Assembly: GCA_041394185.1 (NCBI GenBank)
Contig: JAWKIQ010000006.1
Span: 47,548-111,547 of the forward strand
DNA from: Acidimicrobiales bacterium
Lineage (GTDB): Bacteria > Actinomycetota > Acidimicrobiia > Acidimicrobiales > Poriferisodalaceae
Direction: 5' to 3'
Length of the DNA: 64,000 nt
The notes beneath the pieces were generated by a model. The model saw nothing but the letters and a program-made list of their open reading frames with translations, did no database searches and was not told the DNA's origin. This document shows, in pieces, positions 34,004 through 41,248 of the stretch (its first letter is position 1; each line of letters starts with the position of its first letter). Made by a program: the position numbers and the translations under genes.

Positions 34004-34018
34004 GCGCCCGAAGGGCGC
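34004..34018. other. Small GC hairpin upstream of pdxS
   Basis: GCGCCC and GGGCGC flank a GAA loop in the 243-bp gap between the cluster and pdxS. Apart from this, the direct repeats and the pdxS -10 element I see nothing else in this gap. Confidence 0.3.
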
Positions 34019-34073
34019 GAGCCCGCAGTATCAACACAGCCAATCGGCGTGATGTGGCCTGGGCCAATGTCGC

Positions 34074-34079
34074 TAAAGT
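34074..34079 (+). promoter_or_regulatory. TANNNT -10 element for pdxS
   Basis: TAAAGT lies 7 nt upstream of the ATG at 34087; no Shine-Dalgarno. Confidence 0.5.
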
Positions 34080-34086
34080 GCCGGGC

Positions 34087-34965
34087 ATGAGCGAAACGGG
34101 TACTTATCGCGTCAAGCGGGGTCTGGCCGACATGCTGAAGGGTGGCGTCATCATGGACGTCGTCGACCCCGAGCAGGCGAAAATCGCCGAGGATGCCGGC
34201 GCAGTTGCCGTCATGGCCCTCGAGCGGGTTCCTTCCGACATCCGCCGCGACGGTGGCGTGGCCCGCATGAGCGACCCCGAGATGATTCAGGGCATTCAGC
34301 AGGCGGTCACCATCCCGGTGATGGCCAAGGTGCGCATCGGCCATTTCGCCGAGGCCCAGGTGTTGCAGTCGCTCGATGTCGACTACATCGACGAGTCCGA
34401 GGTTCTGACCCCCGCCGACGAGGCCCATCACGTCGACAAGTGGAACTTCACGGTTCCGTTCGTGTGCGGTGCCACCAATCTGGGTGAGGCGCTGCGCCGC
34501 ATCTCCGAGGGTGCCTGCATGATCCGCTCCAAGGGCGAGGCCGGCACGGGCAACGTGGTCGAGGCGGTTCGCCATCTGCGCTCGATCCTCGGCGACATGC
34601 GCAAGATCACGCAGGCCGATTCGGCCGAGTTGTACGACTGGGCCAAGAAGCTTCAGGCGCCTCATGGCCTCATCGAGGAGATCGCCGAGACCGGCAAGCT
34701 GCCGGTTCCGTTGTTCTGTGCCGGCGGTCTGGCCACTCCGGCCGATGCGTCGCTGGTGATGCAGCTGGGTGCTGAGGCTGTGTTCGTCGGTTCGGGCATC
34801 TTCAAGAGCGACGATCCGGCACGTCGGGCCAAGGCCATCGTCGAGGCAACTACGCACTACGACGATCCGGCCATCATCGCCAAGGTCAGCACTGGTTTGG
34901 GCAGCGCCATGCCGGGCCTCGAAATCGGCAAGCTCGAAACCCGCTTCGACGAGCGAGGCTGGTGA
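34087..34965 (+). CDS. pdxS: Pyridoxal 5'-phosphate synthase, PdxS subunit
   Basis: PdxS makes PLP from ribose 5-phosphate, glyceraldehyde 3-phosphate and ammonia, in a 12+12 complex with PdxT. 292 aa, normal length. The catalytic lysines are in MAKVRIGH (near residue 83) and IRSKGEAGTGN (near 151); FCAGGLATPADASLVMQLGAEAVFVGSGIFKS is partly visible as the phosphate-binding end. ATG 34087 is set by the TAAAGT 7 nt upstream; the upstream extension is arginine-rich shadow. pdxT follows after 104 nt. Confidence 0.96.
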   Translation: MSETGTYRVKRGLADMLKGGVIMDVVDPEQAKIAEDAGAVAVMALERVPSDIRRDGGVARMSDPEMIQGIQQAVTIPVMAKVRIGHFAEAQVLQSLDVDYIDESEVLTPADEAHHVDKWNFTVPFVCGATNLGEALRRISEGACMIRSKGEAGTGNVVEAVRHLRSILGDMRKITQADSAELYDWAKKLQAPHGLIEEIAETGKLPVPLFCAGGLATPADASLVMQLGAEAVFVGSGIFKSDDPARRAKAIVEATTHYDDPAIIAKVSTGLGSAMPGLEIGKLETRFDERGW

Positions 34966-35069
34966 CCGAGCCGCCAAGAGGGTCTGCGGCGAGACGAAGG
35001 CTCGCAGCGGGCCCGTGGCCCGAGCGGCCCGTTGGCCGCAGGCCAACAGGAGCGGAAGGTGGTCTCTAG

Positions 35070-35681
35070 GTGACGAGACCCAATTCGGCGAGTCGGGCGC
35101 TGACAGTTGCGGTTCTCGGCTTGCAGGGAGCGGCGCGCGAGCATCGTCAGATGGTTGCATCGCTCGGCCACGAAGCGGTCGATGTGCGGCGTCCGGCGCA
35201 GCTCGAGGGTGCTGATGCCCTGATCTTGCCCGGAGGCGAGTCGACCACCATGTCGATGCTGCTCGAGTCGAGCGGCCTGTTCGACCCGATCGCAGAATTC
35301 GTGGCCTCGGGTGCGCCGGTGTTCGGCACCTGCGCGGGCATGATCTTGTTGGCCGACCAGGTGCTCGACGGGCGTCCCGACCAGCGCTCGTTCGGTGCGC
35401 TGCGGCTGTCGGTGAAGCGAAACGGGTTCGGACGCCAGACCGCCAGTTTCGAGGCCGATCTGGACGTAAAGGGCCTCGACTCGCCCTTTCGGGCGGTGTT
35501 CATCCGCGCCCCTCTGGTCACCGAGGTCGGCTCCGACGTCGATGTGTTGGCCACGGTCACCGGCGATGACGGCGCTCAGTATCCGGCCTTGTGTCGCAAG
35601 GGGCCGATCATGGTCAGTGCGTTCCACCCCGAGCTCACCGACGACGCCCGTCTCCACGAACTGTGGCTTGCATCGGTCTGA
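35070..35681 (+). CDS. pdxT: Pyridoxal 5'-phosphate synthase, glutaminase subunit PdxT
   Basis: Class-I glutamine amidotransferase that feeds ammonia to PdxS; 203 aa. The triad is present: nucleophile Cys in GTCAGMILLA (near residue 90), His and Glu in FHPELTDD (near 188-190); PGGESTTMSML is the PdxT signature. The start is GTG 35070. A repeat-bearing intergenic region separates it from yebC. Confidence 0.94.
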   Translation: MTRPNSASRALTVAVLGLQGAAREHRQMVASLGHEAVDVRRPAQLEGADALILPGGESTTMSMLLESSGLFDPIAEFVASGAPVFGTCAGMILLADQVLDGRPDQRSFGALRLSVKRNGFGRQTASFEADLDVKGLDSPFRAVFIRAPLVTEVGSDVDVLATVTGDDGAQYPALCRKGPIMVSAFHPELTDDARLHELWLASV

Positions 35682-35697
35682 ACCGCCTCCTTTACAA

Positions 35698-35744
35698 ACA
35701 CCGGTGTTCAGGCGGCGTCAGAGGCCGCGTATACACCGGTGTTC
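35698..35744. repeat. Two identical palindromic 12-mers, 35 bp apart
   Basis: ACACCGGTGTTC occurs at 35698-35709 and 35733-35744 between pdxT and yebC; each contains the perfect palindrome ACACCGGTGT. The 35-bp period puts both on nearly the same helix face. Such paired palindromes are typical operators; the regulator is unknown. Confidence 0.5.
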
Positions 35745-35809
35745 GGGGTCGATACCGATCGGCGCGGCGGGCTGGCAGAATGGTGCGCTGACGAAGGCGA
35801 GGTCAACAC

Positions 35810-36562
35810 GTGTCCGGACATTCCAAATGGGCGACGATCAAGCACAAGAAGGGCGCGGCTGACAAGGCGCGCGGCAAGCTGTTCGCCAAGCTCATCCGGC
35901 AGGTCGAGGTAGCGGCTCGCGAAGGTGGCGGTGAGCTCGAGTCCAACGCCACCCTGCGCACCATGTACCAAAAGGCGCGCGACAACAGCGTGCCGCTGGA
36001 CACCATCGAGCGGGCCATCAAGCGTGGCACCGGCGAACTCGAGGGTGTCACCTACGAACAGGTCACCTACGAGGGCTACGCGCCCCACGGCGTGGCGATC
36101 TTCGTCGAGGCCCTCACCGACAACCGCAACCGCACCGGCGCCGAGATCCGCTCGGTGTTCTCGAAATCGGGCGGATCGCTCGCCGAGCCGGGAGCTGTGG
36201 CCTGGCAGTTCGATCGCAAGGGTGTGGTCATCGTTCCCGGTGCAGTCGACGAGGACGAGTTGATGATGGCAGCACTCGAGGCCGGCGCCGAAGACGTCGT
36301 GCGCGAGGGTGAAGAGTGGCAGGTGCGCACCGAACCCACCGACACCATGGCCGTTCGCGATGCAATCGCCGAGGCGGGTATCGAGGTCACATCGGCCGAT
36401 CTCACGATGCTGCCCCAGAACACCATCGAGCTGTCCCAGGCAACAGAGGCTCGCTCGGTTCTGAAGGTCATCGACGCCCTCGACGACCACGACGACGTTC
36501 AGGGTGTGTATGCAAACCTCGACGTGCCAGACTCGGTGATGGCCGAACTCGAGAACGACTGA
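35810..36562 (+). CDS. yebC: YebC/PmpR family DNA-binding or translation factor
   Basis: A 250-aa YebC/PmpR protein. The start is MSGHSKWATIKHKKGAADKA, the universal family opening, at GTG 35810. The three-domain arrangement and the NRTGAEIRSVFSKSGGSLAEPGAVAW hinge region are intact (residues about 105-131). Members have been described as transcription regulators and, more recently, as ribosome-associated factors for proline stretches. It precedes ruvCAB, its usual neighbour, with a peroxiredoxin gene in between. Confidence 0.95.
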   Translation: MSGHSKWATIKHKKGAADKARGKLFAKLIRQVEVAAREGGGELESNATLRTMYQKARDNSVPLDTIERAIKRGTGELEGVTYEQVTYEGYAPHGVAIFVEALTDNRNRTGAEIRSVFSKSGGSLAEPGAVAWQFDRKGVVIVPGAVDEDELMMAALEAGAEDVVREGEEWQVRTEPTDTMAVRDAIAEAGIEVTSADLTMLPQNTIELSQATEARSVLKVIDALDDHDDVQGVYANLDVPDSVMAELEND

Positions 36563-36582
36563 CGACCCAGACTGGAGCCGTA

Positions 36583-37056
36583 ATGGGCGTTGGCGTCGGA
36601 GACGTCGCACCAGACTTCACACTCGCCGGGTACTCGCTGGGCGAGAAACGCAACTTCACCCTGTCCGAGTTCAGGGGTTCGACGGTGGTGCTGGTGTTCT
36701 ATCCAGCCGACTATTCGCCCGTGTGTACCGTGCAGCTCAACAGCTACAACGACGATCTCAACCAGTTCGTCGAGCTGGGTTCGACGCTGTTGGCCATCAG
36801 TCCTCAGGGTGTCGAGCAACACGAGGCGTTCAGCCAGTCGCAGGGTGGCTTCGGCTTCCCGATGCTGGCCGACACCGACAAAGAGGTCGGCGAACTGTAC
36901 GAGATCATCGGCATGCTGGGCTTGTACCGGCGCTCGATCTTCGTCATCGATCCCGAGGGTGTCATCACCTACGCGCATCGAGCCGTCGCGGGCGTGACCT
37001 ACCGGCCGGTCGACGAGTTGGTCGAGGCGGTTCGTTCCGGACCCCGCCAGCCCTGA
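36583..37056 (+). CDS. 1-Cys peroxiredoxin (AhpC/TSA/BCP-like)
   Basis: A 157-aa thioredoxin-fold peroxidase. The peroxidatic site is P-x3-S-x2-C in YPADYSPVCTV (Cys near residue 51). It is the only cysteine in the protein, so reduction must use an external thiol; mycothiol/mycoredoxin is plausible since mshC is in this window. A GGAG ribosome site (36574-36577) lies 5 nt before ATG 36583. The gene sits between yebC and ruvC, an insertion relative to the common actinobacterial order. Confidence 0.85.
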   Translation: MGVGVGDVAPDFTLAGYSLGEKRNFTLSEFRGSTVVLVFYPADYSPVCTVQLNSYNDDLNQFVELGSTLLAISPQGVEQHEAFSQSQGGFGFPMLADTDKEVGELYEIIGMLGLYRRSIFVIDPEGVITYAHRAVAGVTYRPVDELVEAVRSGPRQP

Positions 37057-37063
37057 GCCGCGC

Positions 37064-37069
37064 TACAGT
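37064..37069 (+). promoter_or_regulatory. TANNNT -10 element for ruvCAB
   Basis: TACAGT lies 7 nt upstream of the ruvC GTG at 37077; no Shine-Dalgarno. Confidence 0.5.
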
Positions 37070-37076
37070 CGAACCT

Positions 37077-37583
37077 GTGTTCGTTCTAGGAATCGATCCG
37101 GGTTTGTCCCGGTGTGGCTATGGCGTTGTCCAGCTCGACGGTCGCCGTCCGGTCGCCAGGGCCATCGGGGTGCTGCGGACGCCACCTTCGGCGTCCACTC
37201 CCCAGCGCTTGGCCGGCCTCCAGCTCGAGCTGCGTTCGCTGATAGCCGAATTCTCGCCGTCGGTGGTTGCGATAGAGCGCGTCTTCTTCCAGGTGAACGC
37301 CAGCACAGCCATCGGTGTGGCGCAAGCGGCCGGACTCGCCATGGCCGAAGGCGCCGCAGCGGGCGCCGATGTCGTCGAGTACACCCCCAACCAGGTCAAA
37401 GAGGCCGTTGCCGGATGGGGTGCCGCTTCGAAAGACCAGATGCAGCGCATGGTGCAATCGCTGCTGGGCCTGGCGTCGCCTCCCCGCCCGGCCGACGCTG
37501 CCGACGCGGTGGCGGTGGCCTTGTGTCACATCGCTCATGCTCCGTCGCGTGCGGCTGCTCGAGCCGCTGGGGTGGCGCTGTGA
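37077..37583 (+). CDS. ruvC: Holliday junction resolvase RuvC
   Basis: Crossover junction endodeoxyribonuclease, 168 aa. The acidic catalytic residues are visible: Asp in LGIDPGLSRCGYG (near residue 6), Glu in VAIERVFFQ (near 66) and the Asp pair in PADAADAVAVALCH (near 138-141). GTG 37077 follows TACAGT by 7 nt; the longer open frame overlaps the peroxiredoxin and is rejected. It overlaps ruvA as GTGA. Confidence 0.95.
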   Translation: MFVLGIDPGLSRCGYGVVQLDGRRPVARAIGVLRTPPSASTPQRLAGLQLELRSLIAEFSPSVVAIERVFFQVNASTAIGVAQAAGLAMAEGAAAGADVVEYTPNQVKEAVAGWGAASKDQMQRMVQSLLGLASPPRPADAADAVAVALCHIAHAPSRAAARAAGVAL

Positions 37584-38188
37584 TCGGCTCGCTGCGCGGC
37601 AAGCTGATCCACCGCGAGCCTCGCATCGGCGAGGCGCTGATCGAGGTGGGCGGCGTCGGTTATCGGGTCACGCTGACCCCCACGGGCCTGGTTTCTCTGG
37701 GCGACGTCGGCAGCGACGTCTTTGTGTACGTGCACCACGCGATCCGAGAAGCCGACCAGCACCTCTATGGCTTTGTCGCCATAGACGAGCGGGTTGCCTT
37801 CGAGAGCCTGCTCGGCGCTCACGGCGTGGGCCCCGCTCTGGCGCTGGCGGTGTTGGGCGTGCACAGCCCGGCCCAGCTTCGCCTGGTGGTGGCCACCGAC
37901 GATGTCGACGCTCTGTGCCTGGTGCCAGGGGTGGGCAAGAAGACCGCCGCGCGTCTGTTGATCGAGCTGAAGAACCGCCTCGAGATTCCAGACGACCTCT
38001 CGGGTGTGGTGCAGGCGGTTGCCGACTCGCCGAGCACCAAGGGTTCGGTCAAGGGTGATGTTTCGCAGGCCCTGGCCGGCCTGGGTTACAGCAGCGACGA
38101 GATCCGCGGTGTGCTCGCCGACCTGCCAGACGAAGGCGACGTTTCCAGCCTGGTTCGTGAGGCTCTGCAGCGGATGGCAACGTTGTGA
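37580..38188 (+). CDS. ruvA: Holliday junction branch migration protein RuvA
   Basis: A 202-aa junction-binding subunit. Domain I opens MIGSLRGKLIHRE; the two HhH motifs are around LLGAHGVGPALALAVLG and LCLVPGVGKKTAARLLIELK; a linker and the RuvB-binding domain III (LAGLGYSSDEIRGVL) follow. The GTG start shares bases with the ruvC stop, and the ruvB GTG overlaps its own stop, so ruvCAB is fully coupled. Confidence 0.95.
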   Translation: MIGSLRGKLIHREPRIGEALIEVGGVGYRVTLTPTGLVSLGDVGSDVFVYVHHAIREADQHLYGFVAIDERVAFESLLGAHGVGPALALAVLGVHSPAQLRLVVATDDVDALCLVPGVGKKTAARLLIELKNRLEIPDDLSGVVQAVADSPSTKGSVKGDVSQALAGLGYSSDEIRGVLADLPDEGDVSSLVREALQRMATL

Positions 38189-39297
38189 GCATGGCGTTCA
38201 CCGACGGCCCCGACGAAGGCTGGGGCCGAGAAGAGTTCTTGGACCACGTCCCTGCCGACCCGGCGGTCGGCCGCGATCCGCTGGTCGACCCCATCGCGGA
38301 CTTCGACGACGAGCAGATCGAGATCGGTCTTCGGCCCCGACGCCTCGACGACTTCGTTGGTCAGGCCGAGCTCAAGGAGCGGCTGAACATCGTCCTGGAG
38401 GCGGCCAAGCGGCGTGGTCAGGCTGCCGACCACCTGCTCTTTGCCGGGCCGCCCGGTCTCGGCAAGACGACCCTGGCCGGAATCATCGCCAACGAGTTGG
38501 GCGTCGGCATGCACATCACGTCGGGCCCTGCCATCGAGCGAGCCGGCGACCTGGCGGCCATCCTCACCAAGCTGGGCGAAGGCGATGTGTTGTTCATCGA
38601 CGAGATCCACCGGTTGCCCAAGGCTGTCGAAGAGGTGCTGTACCCGGCGATGGAGGACTACGAGCTGGTCATCATCATCGGCAAGGGGCCAGCAGCCCAA
38701 TCGATCCGCCTCGACCTTCCCCGGTTCACCCTGGTGGGCGCCACCACCCGAACGGGCCTCATAGCGGGTCCGCTTCGAGATCGTTTCGGCCTGGTCGAAC
38801 GCCTCGACTACTACGAGGCCACCGACCTTCAGGCCATCGTCGAACGCGCCTCGGGCATCCTCGGTGTCGCTGTCGACTCGACCGCGGCGTGGGAGATCGC
38901 CAGGCGCTCCAGAGGCACTCCCCGAATTGCCAACCGCCTGCTGCGCAGGGTTCGCGACTTTGCCGAGGTAAGGGCTGCGGGCGTCATAAACGCCGCGGTC
39001 GCCGACGAAGGTCTGGCCCGTTTCGGCGTCGACGGCCTGGGTCTCGACAAGGTCGACCGTGCCATTCTCGACAACCTCTGCGGCAACTTCGGCGGCGGAC
39101 CGGTGGGTTTGTCGACCCTGGCGATCAGTGTCGGGGAGCAGCCAGAGACCGTCGAAGACGTGTACGAGCCGTTCCTCATCCAGCAGGGCCTGCTGCAGCG
39201 AACCCCTCGCGGTCGGGTGGCCACGGCCGGCGCATACCGACATATGGGTATGGAGCCACCCAGCCGGGCCCAGGAACCGCCCAGCCTCTTCCCATGA
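38185..39297 (+). CDS. ruvB: Holliday junction branch migration helicase RuvB
   Basis: A 370-aa AAA+ motor. Walker A GPPGLGKTT (near residue 90), Walker B VLFIDEIHRL, sensor I GATTRTG, arginine finger region GPLRDRFG, sensor II GTPRIANRLLRRVRD and the winged helix (GGGPVGLSTLAISVGE) are all present. About 35 extra N-terminal residues precede the core. GTG 38185 is used; ATG 38191 is an alternative. Confidence 0.96.
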   Translation: MSMAFTDGPDEGWGREEFLDHVPADPAVGRDPLVDPIADFDDEQIEIGLRPRRLDDFVGQAELKERLNIVLEAAKRRGQAADHLLFAGPPGLGKTTLAGIIANELGVGMHITSGPAIERAGDLAAILTKLGEGDVLFIDEIHRLPKAVEEVLYPAMEDYELVIIIGKGPAAQSIRLDLPRFTLVGATTRTGLIAGPLRDRFGLVERLDYYEATDLQAIVERASGILGVAVDSTAAWEIARRSRGTPRIANRLLRRVRDFAEVRAAGVINAAVADEGLARFGVDGLGLDKVDRAILDNLCGNFGGGPVGLSTLAISVGEQPETVEDVYEPFLIQQGLLQRTPRGRVATAGAYRHMGMEPPSRAQEPPSLFP

Positions 39298-39911
39298 CAT
39301 CGGGTGCTGTCGACGTCGTCTGGTACGCGTCGTTTGGTTCGAACCTCAGCCGGGCACGATTCCTGCACTATCTGAAGGGCGGGCGGCTCGAGGGCCAAGA
39401 CATAGGACATGCCGGGGCGCGCGACCCGTCCGATCCGCTCGACGATCGCATGGGCACCATTGCCCACCAGCTGCGGTTCGGTGGCGAGTCCCGCCGGTGG
39501 GGTGGGGGAGTGGCCTTCGTCGACCCGGCTCCGGGCACGGGCCGAGCCATCGTGCGGATGTGGAAGGTCACGGTCCAGCAGTTCTGCGACATCGCAGCAC
39601 AAGAGAATGGGCTGGCTCCTGGCGAGCTCGAGGTCGACGTGGCCGCGGTCGAACGCCGCGGATGGCTCGATGTCACCGACCGGTGGTACGGACGCATCGT
39701 GTCGGGCGGACGCCACGACGGCGTGCCCGTGTTCACCTTCACCTCACCCCAGATCCGCCCGGCCGTCAGGCCTTCGGCGGCATATGCGGGCACCATCCTG
39801 GCCGGACTGGCCGAGATGGGGCTGTCGGTCGACGATGCTGTGGCCTACCTGGCCGGCGCACCTGGGGCAGACGCCTGGGATCGCAATGCACTGGCTGCGC
39901 TGTTGGTCTAG
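39294..39911 (+). CDS. Gamma-glutamylcyclotransferase-fold protein
   Basis: A 205-aa protein opening VVWYASFGSNLSRARFLHYLKGG, the YGSNL-type substrate loop of the GGCT/AIG2 fold. A candidate catalytic Glu cannot be placed with confidence. It is coupled to ruvB by an ATGA overlap. Its TAG stop lies in the palindrome CTAG (39908-39911), which also provides the stop of the convergent DUF167 gene. The substrate is unknown. Confidence 0.7.
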   Translation: MTSGAVDVVWYASFGSNLSRARFLHYLKGGRLEGQDIGHAGARDPSDPLDDRMGTIAHQLRFGGESRRWGGGVAFVDPAPGTGRAIVRMWKVTVQQFCDIAAQENGLAPGELEVDVAAVERRGWLDVTDRWYGRIVSGGRHDGVPVFTFTSPQIRPAVRPSAAYAGTILAGLAEMGLSVDDAVAYLAGAPGADAWDRNALAALLV

Positions 39912-40183
39912 CCGCGCCTCAGCCGGTCGAGCGTGGCCTCGGTTTCGGACGAGGCGGGTACCTCGATCAGCTTGGTGCGGCTGGTATCGCCCTGCACGAT
40001 GTCGATCTGGCCTCGGCGCAGTTCGAGTGCCGCGGCAAGAGCAGCCAGCACGGCCTTGTTGGCCTTGCCGTCGACCGCTGGAGCCGCCACGTTCACCCGC
40101 AGGGCCGGCCCGGCGGGGCCGTCCCAGGTGCCTCCGACCCCCGGTCGTTTCGAGTTGGGTGTGACGCGTATCCAGAACCTCAT
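39908..40183 (-). CDS. DUF167 (YggU) family protein
   Basis: A 91-aa DUF167 protein: VTPNSKRPGVGG, LRVNVAAPAVDGKANKAVLAALA and DTSRTKLIEV are the family core. Start ATG 40183 is preferred over TTG 40189. It lies on the minus strand inside an otherwise plus-strand core block and shares a 4-bp CTAG stop with the gene before it. Function unknown; usually a lone housekeeping gene. Confidence 0.85.
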   Translation of the reverse strand: MRFWIRVTPNSKRPGVGGTWDGPAGPALRVNVAAPAVDGKANKAVLAALAAALELRRGQIDIVQGDTSRTKLIEVPASSETEATLDRLRRG

Positions 40184-40199
40184 GACCAAGCGGCGACGT

Positions 40200-40205
40200 T
40201 AGCCT
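40200..40205 (+). promoter_or_regulatory. TANNNT -10 element for queA-tgt
   Basis: TAGCCT lies 8 nt upstream of the queA GTG at 40214; no Shine-Dalgarno. Confidence 0.45.
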
Positions 40206-40213
40206 CGCAGATC

Positions 40214-41248
40214 GTGTTCATCGCCGAGTTCGACTATGACCTGCCCGAGGGGGCTGTTGCCCAGACCCCGGTCGAGCCGCGCGATCGTGCCCGTCTGTTC
40301 GTCGATCGCGGCGCTGGCCGCCCGGCCGATCACATGACGGTCGCCGATCTGGCCGACCAGTTGCACGACGGCGACGTGCTGGTGGTCAACGACACGAGAG
40401 TCATCTCGGCACGCCTGGCGCTGCGCAAATCCACGGGGGGAGCGGCCGAGGTCTTCTTGCTGGAGCCAGTGGGCGACGGGTCGTGGCAGGCTCTGATCCG
40501 CCCTGCGCGCCGACTGCAGCCTGGCACCAGGTTGACCAGCGACGACGGCAACGTCGTGGTGGTCGTCGGCGATCGCGTCGAAGGCGGGCGCAGCCTGGTG
40601 CACATCGAAGTTGGTGGGGCCGCCATCGCCGACGCCGCCCAAGCGGTGGCGCTGGACGGAATAGGCCAAACACCTCTGCCCCCTTACATCACTGCCGAGC
40701 TGACCGATCCCAGCCGCTATCAGACCGTGTTCGCCGACCGGCCGGGTTCGGTTGCCGCCCCCACGGCCGGGCTGCACCTCACCGACGACCTGTTGCAGCG
40801 CATCGAGCGGCGGGGTGTCGAGATTTGCCGAGTCGAGCTGGTCGTCGGCCTCGACACGTTCCGCCCGGTGATGGTCGACGATCTCGACGACCATGTGATG
40901 CACACCGAGGCCTATCGGGTCCCGGCCGAAACCCTGGATGCCTGCAAAGAGGCGCGCCGGGTGGTGGCGGTCGGCACCACATCGGTGCGGGCCCTCGAAT
41001 CGGCGGCCACCACAGGCGAACTGGCGGGCCGGACCGATCTGTTCATTCGCCGCCCATACGACTGGAAGGTCGTAGACGTTCTGATGACCAATTTCCACAT
41101 GCCGCGCTCGACGCTGCTGGTGATGATCGATGCATTCATCGGCAGCCGGTGGCGCGACATCTACACCGAAGCGTTGACCGAGGGCTATCGATTCCTCAGC
41201 TTCGGCGACGCAATGCTGCTGGAGAGGAACTCCGATGCTGACCTATGA
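40214..41248 (+). CDS. queA: S-adenosylmethionine:tRNA ribosyltransferase-isomerase
   Basis: QueA transfers and isomerises the ribosyl group of SAM onto preQ1 at tRNA position 34; 344 aa. Family landmarks: FDYDLPEGAVAQTP near the start, DRARLFVDR, GDVLVVNDTRVISARL, SVAAPTAGLHLT, LHVGLDTFRPV-like VVGLDTFRPV, VGTTSVRALES and the closing NFHMPRSTLLVMIDAF. GTG 40214 is used; the long upstream frame is shadow. The last 14 nt overlap tgt. Confidence 0.95.
   Translation: MFIAEFDYDLPEGAVAQTPVEPRDRARLFVDRGAGRPADHMTVADLADQLHDGDVLVVNDTRVISARLALRKSTGGAAEVFLLEPVGDGSWQALIRPARRLQPGTRLTSDDGNVVVVVGDRVEGGRSLVHIEVGGAAIADAAQAVALDGIGQTPLPPYITAELTDPSRYQTVFADRPGSVAAPTAGLHLTDDLLQRIERRGVEICRVELVVGLDTFRPVMVDDLDDHVMHTEAYRVPAETLDACKEARRVVAVGTTSVRALESAATTGELAGRTDLFIRRPYDWKVVDVLMTNFHMPRSTLLVMIDAFIGSRWRDIYTEALTEGYRFLSFGDAMLLERNSDADL

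Noticed and set aside
35698..35744. LexA/SOS boxes upstream of yebC-ruvCAB
   Set aside because: Only the right half resembles GTTC; the left half is AAAC or ATAC, not GAAC, so the actinobacterial SOS consensus is not met.
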